Source: an uncultured Aquimarina sp. (lineage in GTDB: Bacteria; Bacteroidota; Bacteroidia; Flavobacteriales; Flavobacteriaceae). From it: a stretch of DNA of 64,000 nt. Made by a program: the position numbers and the translations under genes. Location: NCBI GenBank assembly GCA_947500505.1, contig CANMSL010000009.1:1-64000 (forward strand), in the 5' to 3' direction. Shown here piece by piece: positions 8,696 to 16,864 of this stretch (positions within the stretch are counted from its first letter, which is position 1; the number at the start of each line of letters is the position of its first letter). The notes under the pieces are model-generated. The model did no database searches and was not told where the DNA came from. It saw nothing but the letters and a program-made list of their open reading frames with translations.

Positions 8696-9694
8696 ATGAA
8701 CAATATGGAGTTTTTCAAAATAAAAGAATTCTTTGATAACCTTGAGTTTAGAATAACACTAACGCAATTAAAGCATATAGAAGGTTTAGTTGACATTGTT
8801 TTAAAACTTAACGAAGAGAAAATATATACAAGAGTAAAAACAGATACTAGACCACAGCATATTCCCATATTTGAATCTATAGCGAAAGATTGTTATCCTT
8901 TTTTGGTAGCCTCAGACTATATAACACCAAAGGCTAAAGAACTATTAAAATCGAAAGGTATTAATTATATTGATCGTTACGGAAATGCATTTCTGAACCT
9001 AAAGAATTTAAAAATTTATGTTGAACAAGGAAACGCAAAACCTATTTACAAAACACATTCAGAAGTATTTACACAGGCGGGAGGGCAAATTATATTTCAA
9101 TTATTACAGAACTCAGAAAACATTAATTTGACTCAAAGAAAACTAGCCGAAATTAGTAATGTTTCTTTAGGTAGTGTTAGTAAAACTATTAATGGTTTAT
9201 TTAATGAAGGATATACTGTAAAATGGAATAGTGATAAAAAATATCAATTAGTTAGACGTGAGGAATTATTAAATAAATGGGTAACTCTGGTCAATGAAAA
9301 GATTTTGCCTGCATATGAAATTGGAAGATTTAGCTTTGGAAAATCCGGACAATTTCTAATCAAAGATACAGATGATAATTTTGAAACAAAATGGGGAACA
9401 GAAGCAGGAGCTGCTATGTTGACCAATTATCTTAATCCTGAAAAATATTCACTATTCACTAATAGACCTAAAATAGATTTAATAAAAGAATTCAGATTGA
9501 TACCTGCTCAAGACGGCGAAATTACTGTATATCAAATTTTTTGGAAGCCTCGATCTTCTAATTTTAATTCTGAAGATGCTCGTGTTACCGCACATCCCCT
9601 TTTGATATATGCAGAGCTTATGTATAGTGGTAATGATAGAAACATAGAAACTGCACAAATGATTTGTGATGAGTACATCAAACCAAACTTATAA
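8696..9694 (+). CDS. AbiEi-family antitoxin-like DNA-binding protein
   Basis: Likely antitoxin and autorepressor of a type IV (AbiE-class) toxin-antitoxin pair. The 332 residues contain an N-terminal domain (about 1-115) ending GINYIDRYGNAFLNL, a stretch typical of AbiEi relatives. A winged helix-turn-helix follows (about 130-190, TQRKLAEISNVSLGSVSKTI as recognition region), then a C-terminal domain (about 195-330). The mid-protein HTH is unlike the shorter streptococcal AbiEi, whose HTH is N-terminal. A second start at 8705 is possible. The toxin-like gene overlaps its 3' end by 26 bases, which suggests translational coupling, and a palindromic operator candidate precedes it. Family call is from remembered sequence resemblance, not a search. 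Confidence 0.72.
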   Translation: MNNMEFFKIKEFFDNLEFRITLTQLKHIEGLVDIVLKLNEEKIYTRVKTDTRPQHIPIFESIAKDCYPFLVASDYITPKAKELLKSKGINYIDRYGNAFLNLKNLKIYVEQGNAKPIYKTHSEVFTQAGGQIIFQLLQNSENINLTQRKLAEISNVSLGSVSKTINGLFNEGYTVKWNSDKKYQLVRREELLNKWVTLVNEKILPAYEIGRFSFGKSGQFLIKDTDDNFETKWGTEAGAAMLTNYLNPEKYSLFTNRPKIDLIKEFRLIPAQDGEITVYQIFWKPRSSNFNSEDARVTAHPLLIYAELMYSGNDRNIETAQMICDEYIKPNL

Positions 9695-10523
9695 AGAAAC
9701 TTCTTTTGATCGCAATAAAGAAGTATTCGAAATTGTAGATCGAGTTTTCGTGAATCTCGGAATAAAGTACTATTTAATTGGGGCTAATGCTAGGGATATA
9801 CATCTTTTCAAAATTGGAAAAACGCCGAGCAGGATGACATTTGATGTTGATTTTGCCATTATGGTTCCCGATAAGGTTGCTTATGACTCTATAATTGGTG
9901 AATTGTTAAAAGAAAATATGATTAAAACATCCAAACCTTTTTCTTTAGTATATGAACCCAAAAACATTATTGTAGATATACTTCCTTATGGAGAAATTGC
10001 TCAAATGGGTTCTGTTAATTTTAATCAAAGGAATACAGAAATATCTGTATTGGGCTATGAAGAAGTTTCTGGATTTATAGAAAACTATGAGACAGCATCA
10101 GGGATGGTTATACCTGTTACTCCATTTGAAGGTTTAATAATTCTAAAACTTATGGCATGGAATGATAATGATGATAGACAAAAAGATTTAGATGATATTT
10201 CAGAACTTTTAGGTCAATCTTTTGAGTTGTTTACTGATGAAATTTTCGAGGTACATAATGATCTTTTTGATGAAAATATGGAATTTGACGAGACTATCTT
10301 TGCCGCTCGAGTCATAGGTAGAAAAATGGCTCCAATCTTAAGTAAAAACAAAATGCTTAAAAAAGAGATAATAAGTATTATTCAAGAAGCCACAGCTTCT
10401 GAAACTAAAGCTTCCATTATGGAATATACCCTTGCCCAAAATTTGGAAAAGAGTATAGAACAAATAAAAACTATATTATCAGCTATGCTACTTGGTATTG
10501 AAGATAAAATCAGTAATAATTAA
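9669..10523 (+). CDS. AbiEii/AbiGii-family nucleotidyltransferase toxin
   Basis: Predicted nucleotidyltransferase of an AbiE-type toxin-antitoxin or abortive-infection system; family toxins transfer nucleotides, with tRNA targets shown for some relatives. Over 284 residues it has a G-A-N-A-R-D segment in the glycine-motif position (38-43), metal-binding Asp59 and Asp61 in TFDVDFAI, a third acidic residue Asp103 in VDILPYGE, and the helical signature ILKLMAWNDNDDRQKDLDDI (about 159-178). The canonical Gly-Ser is replaced by Gly-Ala. I chose the ATG at 9669, inside the end of the antitoxin-like gene; a GTG three bases upstream is also open. A hairpin terminator follows. Confidence 0.75.
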   Translation: MSTSNQTYKETSFDRNKEVFEIVDRVFVNLGIKYYLIGANARDIHLFKIGKTPSRMTFDVDFAIMVPDKVAYDSIIGELLKENMIKTSKPFSLVYEPKNIIVDILPYGEIAQMGSVNFNQRNTEISVLGYEEVSGFIENYETASGMVIPVTPFEGLIILKLMAWNDNDDRQKDLDDISELLGQSFELFTDEIFEVHNDLFDENMEFDETIFAARVIGRKMAPILSKNKMLKKEIISIIQEATASETKASIMEYTLAQNLEKSIEQIKTILSAMLLGIEDKISNN

Positions 10524-10600
10524 GTTTTTATTTAAAGTAGCTTATTAGAAAAATACTTTGATTTCAAAATAATTAAGCTCATATCCTCTACCAAAAAGTT

Positions 10601-10640
10601 CGGACTTTGTCGATTTAAGCCCACTTAATCTTAAAGTCCG
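10601..10640. repeat. Nested inverted repeat at the 3' end of the AbiE-like operon
   Basis: CGGACTTT (10601-10608) pairs perfectly with AAAGTCCG (10633-10640), and inside it GATTTAAG can pair with CTTAATC with one bulged T. The result is a long hairpin directly abutting the terminator stem, with which it shares three bases. Function is unknown. Confidence 0.6.
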
Positions 10641-10665
10641 TTCATTTAAATGAACGGTTTTTTTT
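10638..10665 (+). terminator. Intrinsic terminator of the AbiE-like operon
   Basis: The perfect palindrome CCGTTCATTTAAATGAACGG (10638-10657) followed by eight or more T. The GTTCAT/ATGAAC ends of this stem are the same six-base half-sites found in the operator candidate upstream of the operon. Confidence 0.75.
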
Positions 10666-10681
10666 GTTGACTATTTATTAT

Positions 10682-11572
10682 CTAAGAAATCTTTTCAGCA
10701 TAGGATGCTGGTTGAATTCCGGAGCCGTATTTTGAAGCAAGTACCCGAGTGAATTCAGCTCCAAAAAATAGTATTAGACTAGAGTAAGATACCCAAAGTA
10801 ATATAAGTATAACAGATCCAGCTGCTCCGAAGGTAGATCCGGGATTTACAGTGCCGAAATAAATACCTAAAGCAGACTTCCCTATACTAAATAAGATAGT
10901 TGTTACAAAAGCACCTAACCAGACATCTTTCCATCTGATTTTGACATCAGGCAAGATTTTAAACATTAGAGCAAATAATATCATAGTAAGTACTAATGAA
11001 AATATGAAATTTAGTATTTGAATAGCATAAACGATAAAATCAGGAAAATGCTGTCCTATCCAATCGGTCATTGCAGTAATCAAAGCTGTTAGTACTAATG
11101 AAGTTAATAAAAGGAATCCGATCATTAAGATAAGTCCCAATGAAAAAATCCGGTCTTTTAGCATTTTAAGGATTTCGCTTTTTGGTTTTGGTTTGACTTT
11201 CCATATGGTATTTAAAGATTTTTGTAATGCTATAAACATTCCTGTTGCACCGTATAAAAGAGTGATAATACCGATAATGATCACCAAAGTTGATTGTTCC
11301 TGATCAATAGCATTTTTTAGCATTACTTCTACTGTTTTTGCAGCATCCTGTCCTAGTACTTCTGATATTTCTCTTATAATTTTTCCTTTGACCTCATTTT
11401 TTTCGTAGAACAAACCCGTTGTCTGTATGATTATTATCAATAAAGCAGGAAATGAGAATAACGCATAATAACTCACTGCAGCACTCATTTGAAATGGTTC
11501 ATTAGAGTTCCAGTTTTTAAAAGTAGTAACCAGAATCTTAAAGAATGATTTTATTTTAATTAGTATCATCAT
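10682..11572 (-). CDS. YihY/BrkB-family inner-membrane protein
   Basis: Polytopic membrane protein of the YihY/virulence-factor BrkB family (once misnamed ribonuclease BN); its transport or envelope role is not settled. The 296 residues have about six hydrophobic segments and the family-typical AAAVSYYALFSFPALLI-like start (residues 31-47), GATGMFIALQKSLNTIW at about 108-124 and ILLWVSYSSLILFFGAEFTR near the C terminus. Eight bases separate its start from the stop of the upstream phosphatase gene on the same strand, suggesting co-transcription. Confidence 0.87.
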   Translation of the reverse strand: MMILIKIKSFFKILVTTFKNWNSNEPFQMSAAVSYYALFSFPALLIIIIQTTGLFYEKNEVKGKIIREISEVLGQDAAKTVEVMLKNAIDQEQSTLVIIIGIITLLYGATGMFIALQKSLNTIWKVKPKPKSEILKMLKDRIFSLGLILMIGFLLLTSLVLTALITAMTDWIGQHFPDFIVYAIQILNFIFSLVLTMILFALMFKILPDVKIRWKDVWLGAFVTTILFSIGKSALGIYFGTVNPGSTFGAAGSVILILLWVSYSSLILFFGAEFTRVLASKYGSGIQPASYAEKIS

Positions 11573-11580
11573 ATAAAAAG

Positions 11581-13224
11581 TTAGTCAATTACTTCGTTCA
11601 GAACGTTACCTGAAGTTGTGTTGGGAAATGCAATATCTAATAAAAGGGCAATGGTAGGAGCGATGTCTGATACTGTACTTCTTCTAAGCATCTTACCTTG
11701 CTTGATACCAAGACCATAGAACAATAAAGGAACATGTGTGTCATATGTAAACCCGCTTCCGTGAGTAGACCCTGTTCTTGAGTATGCTACTACAGAAGGA
11801 TTTAGAACATAACAAACATCCCCGCTTCTTTCAGGGTTAAATCCTCTTTTGACTTTACTGCCCATTCCATAATTAAAATTTGAATTCTCTAATTGAGAAC
11901 GTGTATATACTTCGTGAATTCCTCTTTTTTTCAAAAGATAGCTCGCTATTTCATTTTCAATATTTTCAATATTTAAATCGTTTTCATCAATAATTCTATG
12001 ATTTAGAAAAACTTGATTATTTGAAATATTTTCAATGATACTGTCTTTTTTATAAAAGGATTGTATATGGTTTTTCAATTCTAAATGTACTGTCGCTTCT
12101 TTAAAGTAACCAGAAGGAATTTTATTGGATTTTAGAAAATCAGGTACGTACGTTGCTCCGTGATCAGCGGTCAGAAACAACACATAGTTGTTCTTCCCTA
12201 CAAAAAGATCCACGTTTTTTATAAGACGTTCGAGATCTTTGTCTAATCGAATGTACGTGTCTTCAATTTCTTTAGAGTTAGCACCAAAATTATGTCCGAT
12301 ATAATCAGTGCTGGAAAAACTAATCATTAAGAAATCAGTATGAATATCCTTGCCTAATCGTTCTTTTTTAATAGCCTCTAAAGCAAAATCAACTGTTAAA
12401 CTATTGCCGAAAGGCGTTTGACGGATAATATCGTATTCACCATTTGTCTCTTTCAATGTTTGAAGATCATACGGTAGCCTGGCATTATCTTTTCCCTTAA
12501 AACCTCTTTCGAATTTTGTTACATCAGGTCCACTCTCGTTATAAGAGTCAATGTTATAAAGGGTATTCCAATTTTTGTAATAGTTATCTATGATAGTTGA
12601 TTCATTAAATTTAATAACCCATTTAGGTAATTTATTCATATAATAAGATGATGTAATCCAGCTCCCTTGACTTTTTCCTCTAAACCAATAGGCCGCGTTA
12701 GCTGTATGTCCTCCTGATAATATAGCTCCTCTTTCTTTAATAGCAATACTAATTGATTTTCCTCGCATCTGGGTGTGTAACCTGTTTTGATCACCTATTG
12801 TGGTAACTTTAAGTTTTGACGGAGACATTTTACCTTCTGCACTACTTGTTCCTACTGGAGAAACTTCTGGGTCTCCAACACAATATACCTTTTGTTTTTC
12901 GTCTTTGTTATACCAAATATTTCCAATAATTCCGTGATGTCGCGGAGTGGTGCCGGTATAAATTGAAGCGTGGCCCGGAGCTGTGGTTGTAGGGATATAA
13001 TCAAAGTGATGATTATTACAAGAAAAACCATTTTCAATTAGTTTCTTGAAACCGCCTTCTCCAAATTTTGCATAGAAACGCGTAAGATAATCATATCGCA
13101 TCTGATCAACTACGATACCTATAACTAACTTGGGCTTTGTCTTACTTTTACCGAATTCAGCTTTTTGTTGAGCCCGCGCCGATAGTAGTATTAAAAAAAA
13201 TAATATAAAAAATCGGTAGGACAT
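11581..13224 (-). CDS. PafA-like alkaline phosphatase, exported
   Basis: Periplasmic or surface phosphomonoesterase of the alkaline phosphatase superfamily. From the start at 13224 the protein has 547 residues with a signal peptide (about 1-19, ending SARAQ). Metal-site residues are Asp40 in VVDQMR, the likely nucleophile Thr81 in TTAPGHASIYTG, Asn102, the STDYIGHNFG pair (Asp and His), TADHGA, and the late His in STHGSGFTYDTHVP. The ANAAYW...GSWITSSYY block is characteristic of PafA-type enzymes. An in-frame start at 13260 would place 12 extra residues before the signal peptide, so I rejected it. Divergent from the CotH gene; upstream of the YihY-like gene. Confidence 0.9.
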   Translation of the reverse strand: MSYRFFILFFLILLSARAQQKAEFGKSKTKPKLVIGIVVDQMRYDYLTRFYAKFGEGGFKKLIENGFSCNNHHFDYIPTTTAPGHASIYTGTTPRHHGIIGNIWYNKDEKQKVYCVGDPEVSPVGTSSAEGKMSPSKLKVTTIGDQNRLHTQMRGKSISIAIKERGAILSGGHTANAAYWFRGKSQGSWITSSYYMNKLPKWVIKFNESTIIDNYYKNWNTLYNIDSYNESGPDVTKFERGFKGKDNARLPYDLQTLKETNGEYDIIRQTPFGNSLTVDFALEAIKKERLGKDIHTDFLMISFSSTDYIGHNFGANSKEIEDTYIRLDKDLERLIKNVDLFVGKNNYVLFLTADHGATYVPDFLKSNKIPSGYFKEATVHLELKNHIQSFYKKDSIIENISNNQVFLNHRIIDENDLNIENIENEIASYLLKKRGIHEVYTRSQLENSNFNYGMGSKVKRGFNPERSGDVCYVLNPSVVAYSRTGSTHGSGFTYDTHVPLLFYGLGIKQGKMLRRSTVSDIAPTIALLLDIAFPNTTSGNVLNEVID

Positions 13225-13379
13225 AAGTTCATTGTTGTTTATATGCTTCAAAATAGTCAAAAAGTACTTAAGTTTATAGTTATTTATGCATACAGATAAA
13301 ACTTAGGTGGATAGGGTTACATTTTTAACTCTTTTACCGTAATATTTGCACTTTGTAAAAACTATATAAAAATACATTT

Positions 13380-14822
13380 ATGAAATGTTTTGGGTTTATT
13401 TTAATATGTTTTTGTTATTTGAATCAATTACAGTCCCAAAATACAAAAGTAATAACTCCCGGTGAGGATACTTACAGTATTGATGTGCAACATAAGATCA
13501 TAGTTTGGAATAAAGATATTTCAATATATGAAGGTGTAGATTTTGATGAAATAAAAGTGATTTTTTCAGAAAGTATTATCTTTTCTGAAAAAGTAGATAG
13601 TTTATCTTATTCCAAACGTTTTGACGTAGGAGATCAAAGTGATTTATTCAGACTTTATATTACTAAGTTACCTCTCATCAAAATAAATTCTGACAAAACC
13701 ATTGTTGATGACCCAAAAGTTGCTTCTAATTTTAGTTATGTAAATCGTGATAGTGTAAAAAAAGCAATAGCAGGAATTGAATTTCGTGGGAATATTTCAT
13801 TAAAATTTCCTAAAAAATCATATGATCTTGAGTTTTGGGATGCTGCCGATACAGAAGATTCCAGAGACATGCAGTTTGGAGATTTAAGAGAAGATGACGA
13901 CTGGATTCTTGATGGACTATACAATGAACCTCTTCGTTTACGATCTTATTTCTGTAACAAACTGTGGTTGTCCATTCATAAACCCGCTTATTTGAATCAG
14001 GAAAAAGAAGCTAAAAGCGGGATCGATTTGATGTATGTCGAAGTTTTTGTAAATAGTATTTATAAAGGTATATATGCACTGACAGAACAAGTGGATCGAA
14101 AACTTTTGAAGCTTAAAAAACATGGAAAGAGCGCTGTATTTGGAGAGTTGTTTAAAGCTTCTAGCTATAAAGGAGCTCCGGCTTATAAAAGTGCTCCGAA
14201 ATACAGAGATATTTTTCCGCATTGGGCAGGGTATGAAATGGAATACCCAGTTGTAAATTACAAGTCTTACTGGAAGAATATCTATAAATTTACAAAGTTT
14301 GTTGTCCAATCGAAAGATCAAATATTTAAGAAAAAAATAGCTAGAAAGTTTTATTTGGATAACGCTATAGATTATTTTCTCTTTATTAATTTGATTCGTG
14401 CAACTGATAATCTCGGAAAGAATTTCTATGTAGCTAGATATGATAAAAACACTCCTTATTTTAATATTCCCTGGGATTTAGATGGGGTGTTAGGAACTAT
14501 TCAAGATGGTAAAAGAATTCCTACGACTGATGATATTTTGAGCAACGGTTTATTTGATCGTTTATTAGAAGCAAATCCCGATAACTATAGACAGCGGTTA
14601 AAAGATCGTTGGTTTAAGCTAAGAAAAGGGGAGTTTAGTAAACAAAGACTATTTTCCAACCTAAGAGATAGCTACACTTATTTTGAAAAAAATAAAGTAT
14701 ACGAAAGAGAAACATTGATTTGGTCTTCAGATATTTCGATGGCAGAGCATTTAGAGTATTTAGAGCAATGGTTAACTAAAAGACTAACTTTTTTAGATCG
14801 CTATTTCGAAGAATTATCATAG
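13380..14822 (+). CDS. CotH-like kinase family protein, exported
   Basis: Predicted extracytoplasmic atypical protein kinase; spore-coat CotH is the founding member of this fold. The 480 residues start with a signal peptide (about 1-20, ending LQSQ). GIEFRGNISLKFPKKSYDLEF (about 131-151) carries a lysine in the expected nucleotide-binding region. EDDDWILDGLYNEPLRLRSYF follows at about 176-196, and the catalytic-type ATDNLGKNFYVARY and metal-binding IPWDLDGVLG lie at about 341-354 and 363-372. Divergent from the PafA-like phosphatase. The substrate is unknown; a structural, non-catalytic role is possible. Confidence 0.88.
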   Translation: MKCFGFILICFCYLNQLQSQNTKVITPGEDTYSIDVQHKIIVWNKDISIYEGVDFDEIKVIFSESIIFSEKVDSLSYSKRFDVGDQSDLFRLYITKLPLIKINSDKTIVDDPKVASNFSYVNRDSVKKAIAGIEFRGNISLKFPKKSYDLEFWDAADTEDSRDMQFGDLREDDDWILDGLYNEPLRLRSYFCNKLWLSIHKPAYLNQEKEAKSGIDLMYVEVFVNSIYKGIYALTEQVDRKLLKLKKHGKSAVFGELFKASSYKGAPAYKSAPKYRDIFPHWAGYEMEYPVVNYKSYWKNIYKFTKFVVQSKDQIFKKKIARKFYLDNAIDYFLFINLIRATDNLGKNFYVARYDKNTPYFNIPWDLDGVLGTIQDGKRIPTTDDILSNGLFDRLLEANPDNYRQRLKDRWFKLRKGEFSKQRLFSNLRDSYTYFEKNKVYERETLIWSSDISMAEHLEYLEQWLTKRLTFLDRYFEELS

Positions 14823-14948
14823 TTTTTCATTGTCAATGACTATAATTCGGAATAACCGTTGCTGATAAAATTTTAACTAAAAGAGTTATCCTTTCTATCA
14901 TATGCATTAAAGACTGTCTTAGTTCTGATCTATCTTGCTAATTGTAAA

Positions 14949-15593
14949 ATGCAGTATTCATTTTTTAGTAAGATTATCATCAATATCCACTTTATTGTGG
15001 TTCTAAATTCCTTTATGGCTGTTTCCCAAAATATACATATAACTACTACCAATAAAGTCATTCCTGAGAGTATTCTTAAAGAAGCTACTATTGCCCTATC
15101 TCATTATCCCGAACTGGAGGAAGTGTTGATAGAATTTAAATTGAAACCATCTTTAAAGAAATCTTTTATGAAGGCTCAGCCTAAATTTTCTTCACTTCTT
15201 CTATCTAAAGATAAAAGAAGTTATGTGATTTTAATGAGTGATACTTTTAAGGTAGATGGACTGGAATTAAAGATCAAAGACGTTCCTTCAAATGTGCTCA
15301 TCGGTTGGCTAGGTCACGAATTAGGTCACATTATGGATTACCACAATAGAAGTAGTATAAATTTAATTTTTTTCGGTTTAAAATATTGGCTTTCTAAGAG
15401 CTATATTAGAGAAGCAGAACGTGTTGCGGATACTTATGCAATTACACATTCGATGAAAGATTACATACTGGAAACCAAAAAGTTTATCCTAAATCACAGT
15501 TCATTGTCAGAAAAGTATAAAGCACGAATAAAACAGTTGTATTTATCTCCGGACGAAATAATGCTAATTGTTAAAGAACAAGAAAAGGATTAA
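14949..15593 (+). CDS. Small exported zinc metalloprotease-like protein
   Basis: A 214-residue protein with an N-terminal hydrophobic signal (about 8-26, ending AVSQ). HELGH at residues 123-127 is the zinc site, followed by a hydrophobic stretch and EAERVAD (155-161), whose Glu157 fits the third ligand of gluzincin (M48-like) peptidases. It is much shorter than typical M48 enzymes and lacks their transmembrane array. It lies 40 bases upstream of the HD-PycTM gene and may head that operon. Substrate unknown. Confidence 0.72.
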   Translation: MQYSFFSKIIINIHFIVVLNSFMAVSQNIHITTTNKVIPESILKEATIALSHYPELEEVLIEFKLKPSLKKSFMKAQPKFSSLLLSKDKRSYVILMSDTFKVDGLELKIKDVPSNVLIGWLGHELGHIMDYHNRSSINLIFFGLKYWLSKSYIREAERVADTYAITHSMKDYILETKKFILNHSSLSEKYKARIKQLYLSPDEIMLIVKEQEKD

Positions 15594-15633
15594 TGTTCTT
15601 GTTGAAGATTGAATCAACCATATCAAAGAAAAA

Positions 15634-16857
15634 ATGAAATCAATAGTTAAAAAAGCGGAAAACTATGTGTTTGACCTTTTCAAGAATGAATTGCCAAAGA
15701 CATTTTTGTTCCATAATTTTTTACATACTCAACGAGTGGTAGAAAGCGTAGAAGAGATTTGTAAAGGTTCTGATATCAGCGATGATGACAAAGAAATTTT
15801 GTTGTTATCTGCCTGGTTTCACGATACAGGCTATATTAAAGGAGAAGAAAATCACGAAGAAGAAAGCATTAAAATCCTTAAGACTTTTTTAAGCGATAAA
15901 TCTTATGATGAAATTAAAGAAGAGAAAATCAAATCATGTATAAGAGCAACAAAACTAGGACAAAAACCAGAAACAGTTTTAGAAGAAATCCTGAAAGATG
16001 CAGATAGTTCTCATTTAGCAAAAAAATACTATGGTGAAGTAAGTGAACTATTAAGGCAAGAGCTTAGCTTACAAGGCGCGGAGGATTATTCCTCTGTAGA
16101 ATGGAGAGAGCAAAATTTAAAACTATTTACCAAAGATCACAGGTATTATACCCGGTATGCGATTGAAAACTGGGAACCCGAAAAAAATAAGAACCTGCTG
16201 AGTATCGTTAAAAAAGGTAAGAAAAGAAAAAAGAAACGTCAGAAGGAAGATTTAAAGGCAAGATTGAAGGCAAAATATAAACATGAAAGTCCTGAGAGAG
16301 GCATACAAACATTGTACCGGGTAACTTTACGAAATCATATTAAATTAAGTGACATCGCGGATACCAAAGCAAACATTCTTCTTTCCGTTAATGCGATAAT
16401 CATTTCGTTGGCACTTGCCAATTTAATTCCTAAACTGGATGCTCCTTCAAACAGGCACTTGATGATACCCAGCTTGATATTAGTACTATTTAGCGTAGCT
16501 GCAATAATCCTTTCGATTATGTCTACTCAACCTAAAGTAACTGGAGGAGAATTTACAAAAGATCAGGTTAGAAATCGGAAGGTAAACTTGTTGTTCTTTG
16601 GAAATTTTTTCAAAATGCCTTATGAAAAATACCAGGAAGCGATTGATGAGGTAATTACTGATAAATCATATGTGTACAAAATGCTGACCAAAGACCTGTA
16701 TCTTCTTGGCGTAGTATTACAGAGAAAGTATAAACTTCTAAAAATCACATATGTGGTATTTACCATTGGAATTATACTATCAGTGATCGCATTTATTTTC
16801 GCTTTTGCCAATGTAGAACTCGCCGAAAAAGTGGCAGAGCCAATCATTTCAAAATAA
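15634..16857 (+). CDS. HD-domain phosphohydrolase fused to PycTM (Pycsar effector-type) membrane domain
   Basis: Two-part protein of 407 residues. Residues about 1-180 form an HD phosphohydrolase: His27/His31, the His63-Asp64 pair in AWFHDTGY, His74, and Asp in KDADSSH. A very basic linker (about 195-215) leads into a membrane domain (about 225-400) with the RNHIKLSDIADTKANILLSVN signature of PycTM, the transmembrane effector of Pycsar anti-phage systems, and three or four helices. No pyrimidine cyclase gene is adjacent. Instead it is followed seven bases later by the GH3 gene, in what looks like an envelope operon. A nucleotide-hydrolysing housekeeping role is as plausible as defence. Confidence 0.85.
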   Translation: MKSIVKKAENYVFDLFKNELPKTFLFHNFLHTQRVVESVEEICKGSDISDDDKEILLLSAWFHDTGYIKGEENHEEESIKILKTFLSDKSYDEIKEEKIKSCIRATKLGQKPETVLEEILKDADSSHLAKKYYGEVSELLRQELSLQGAEDYSSVEWREQNLKLFTKDHRYYTRYAIENWEPEKNKNLLSIVKKGKKRKKKRQKEDLKARLKAKYKHESPERGIQTLYRVTLRNHIKLSDIADTKANILLSVNAIIISLALANLIPKLDAPSNRHLMIPSLILVLFSVAAIILSIMSTQPKVTGGEFTKDQVRNRKVNLLFFGNFFKMPYEKYQEAIDEVITDKSYVYKMLTKDLYLLGVVLQRKYKLLKITYVVFTIGIILSVIAFIFAFANVELAEKVAEPIISK

Positions 16858-16864
16858 AAAAAAT

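Noticed and set aside
15634..16857. A full Pycsar defence operon
   Set aside because: Only the effector-type membrane domain is present; no pyrimidine cyclase is adjacent and neighbours look like housekeeping envelope genes.
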